DNA of 7,283 bases from an uncultured Oxalobacter sp. (GTDB lineage Bacteria; Pseudomonadota; Gammaproteobacteria; Burkholderiales; Burkholderiaceae_D). Positions within the stretch are counted from its first letter, which is position 1, and every line of letters starts with the position of its first letter. The notes beneath the pieces are model-generated. The model did not search any database. It had not been told where the DNA came from and saw nothing but the letters and a program-made list of their open reading frames with translations. The translations under genes and the position numbers were made by a program. Location of the stretch: assembly GCA_937916185.1 (NCBI GenBank), contig CALGGD010000388.1:1-7283 (forward strand), given 5' to 3'. Below are positions 6,675 to 7,283 of this stretch, in pieces.

Positions 6675-6687
6675 GCTGGTCGAAAGA

Positions 6688-7283
6688 TTACTGCTGCGAA
6701 GTCTTCAGCGCCTTTTCCGCCGCATCAACCGCATTGGAGAGCAGCATCGTGATGGTCATCGGACCGACACCGCCTGGGACTGGGGAAATATAACCGGCGA
6801 CTTCCTTGACGTTTTCAAAATCCACATCACCATACAGCTTGCCATCCTCTCCACGGCCGATACCGACATCAATGACAACCGCCCCAGGCTTGACCATATC
6901 CGCCTTGATGATATGGCGGACACCGGAAGCGGCAATCAGGATATCCGCCTGACGGGTCTGGAAACCAAGGTCACGCGTCTTCGAATTGCAGATAGTCACC
7001 GTTGCACCAGCCTGCAGCAGCAGCATGGACATCGGCTTGCCAACGATATTGCTGCGCCCCAGTATCACGCACTTCTTGCCTGAAGTCTCAATGTTGTAAC
7101 GCTTCAGAAGCGTGATGATACCAAGCGGTGTAGCTGATATGAAGCAGGGAAGGCCAATAGCCATACGACCGACATTAATGGGGTGGAAACCGTCTACATC
7201 CTTGCGGTAGTCGATGGCCTCGATGATCTTCTGCTCGTCAATGTGCTTTGGCAGAGGCAGCTGAACGATGAATCCGTCGACAT
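6688..7283 (-). CDS. folD: Bifunctional methylenetetrahydrofolate dehydrogenase / cyclohydrolase FolD, N-terminus beyond window edge
   Basis: FolD interconverts 5,10-methylene-, methenyl- and 10-formyl-tetrahydrofolate with NADP, supplying one-carbon units for purines, formyl-Met and serine/glycine exchange. The frame stays open to the right edge, so the ATG at 7164 is internal; 197 complete codons are visible of about 280-300. In order they show [30 protein letters not shown], the nucleotide-binding [12 protein letters not shown] and the C-terminal [10 protein letters not shown], all FolD signatures. The catalytic Lys and Tyr of the N-terminal domain lie outside the window. The usual PCTP is SATP here, and the stretch from [11 protein letters not shown] to [17 protein letters not shown] reads, from memory, much more like Bacteroidetes FolD than like beta-proteobacterial FolD. 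The loop after KPMSMLLLQ is short, as in E. coli, lacking the extra residues of Bacteroidetes proteins. An intrinsic terminator follows the stop. Confidence 0.95.
   Translation of the reverse strand, partial: VDGFIVQLPLPKHIDEQKIIEAIDYRKDVDGFHPINVGRMAIGLPCFISATPLGIITLLKRYNIETSGKKCVILGRSNIVGKPMSMLLLQAGATVTICNSKTRDLGFQTRQADILIAASGVRHIIKADMVKPGAVVIDVGIGRGEDGKLYGDVDFENVKEVAGYISPVPGGVGPMTITMLLSNAVDAAEKALKTSQQ

Noticed and set aside
6271..7083. Long open frame of 270 codons on the plus strand
   Set aside because: It runs antisense across the prlC start, the folD terminator and folD itself. No recognisable domain and no ribosome site; a frame crossing a terminator hairpin and two conserved genes is a shadow.
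7164..7164. ATG at 7164 as the folD start
   Set aside because: The frame stays open to the window edge, and the residues before it ([17 protein letters not shown]) are conserved FolD motifs, so this Met is internal.
1..7283. Mobile elements, CRISPR arrays, tRNA, rRNA, riboswitches or a novel defence system
   Set aside because: No long direct or terminal inverted repeats, no repeat-spacer pattern, no RNA-gene signatures and no transposase or nuclease motifs were found; gaps between genes are all under 90 bases.

Overview
The window looks like chromosomal sequence from a beta-proteobacterium, most likely Burkholderiales. The wording of HolC, DadA, BioA and oligopeptidase A (OpdA/PrlC) matches what I remember of that group. 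Base composition is only moderately GC-rich, below Burkholderia or Cupriavidus, so a host-associated or small-genome lineage (Oxalobacteraceae or Sutterellaceae type) is possible. The genus is a guess and cannot be fixed from this sequence.

Every gene lies on the minus strand, so the biological reading order runs from high to low coordinates. The right end (6688-7283) holds the C-terminal part of folD, whose start is off the window, closed by a clear intrinsic terminator (6645-6674). Next is prlC/opdA (4558-6615), a complete M3-family zinc oligopeptidase. An 85-base spacer (4474-4557) carries a fair sigma70-type promoter and a palindromic leader. It leads into a tightly packed run of six genes: holC (4045-4473), an uncharacterised helical protein gene (3594-4058), dadA (2326-3597), a YchJ-family SEC-C protein gene (1918-2313), bioA (556-1911) and bioD (1-559, open at the left edge). 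Junctions are overlaps or gaps of 14 bases or fewer, including GTGA and ATGA stop/start overlaps, so the six probably form one transcript with translational coupling.

Functionally the run is mixed: a DNA polymerase III clamp-loader subunit, D-amino-acid oxidation, a small metal-binding-motif protein and two consecutive biotin steps (KAPA to DAPA to dethiobiotin). bioF, often found between or beside bioA and bioD in relatives, is absent from this junction. A weak promoter-like sequence at the end of the YchJ gene could give bioAD its own expression.

I see no mobile element, phage gene, CRISPR array, toxin-antitoxin pair, tRNA or rRNA, and no obvious new defence or biosynthetic system. The points most worth checking are a folD whose central part reads like the Bacteroidetes version, the unknown protein gene coupled to holC and dadA, and an abrupt departure from the BioD family near the left edge.
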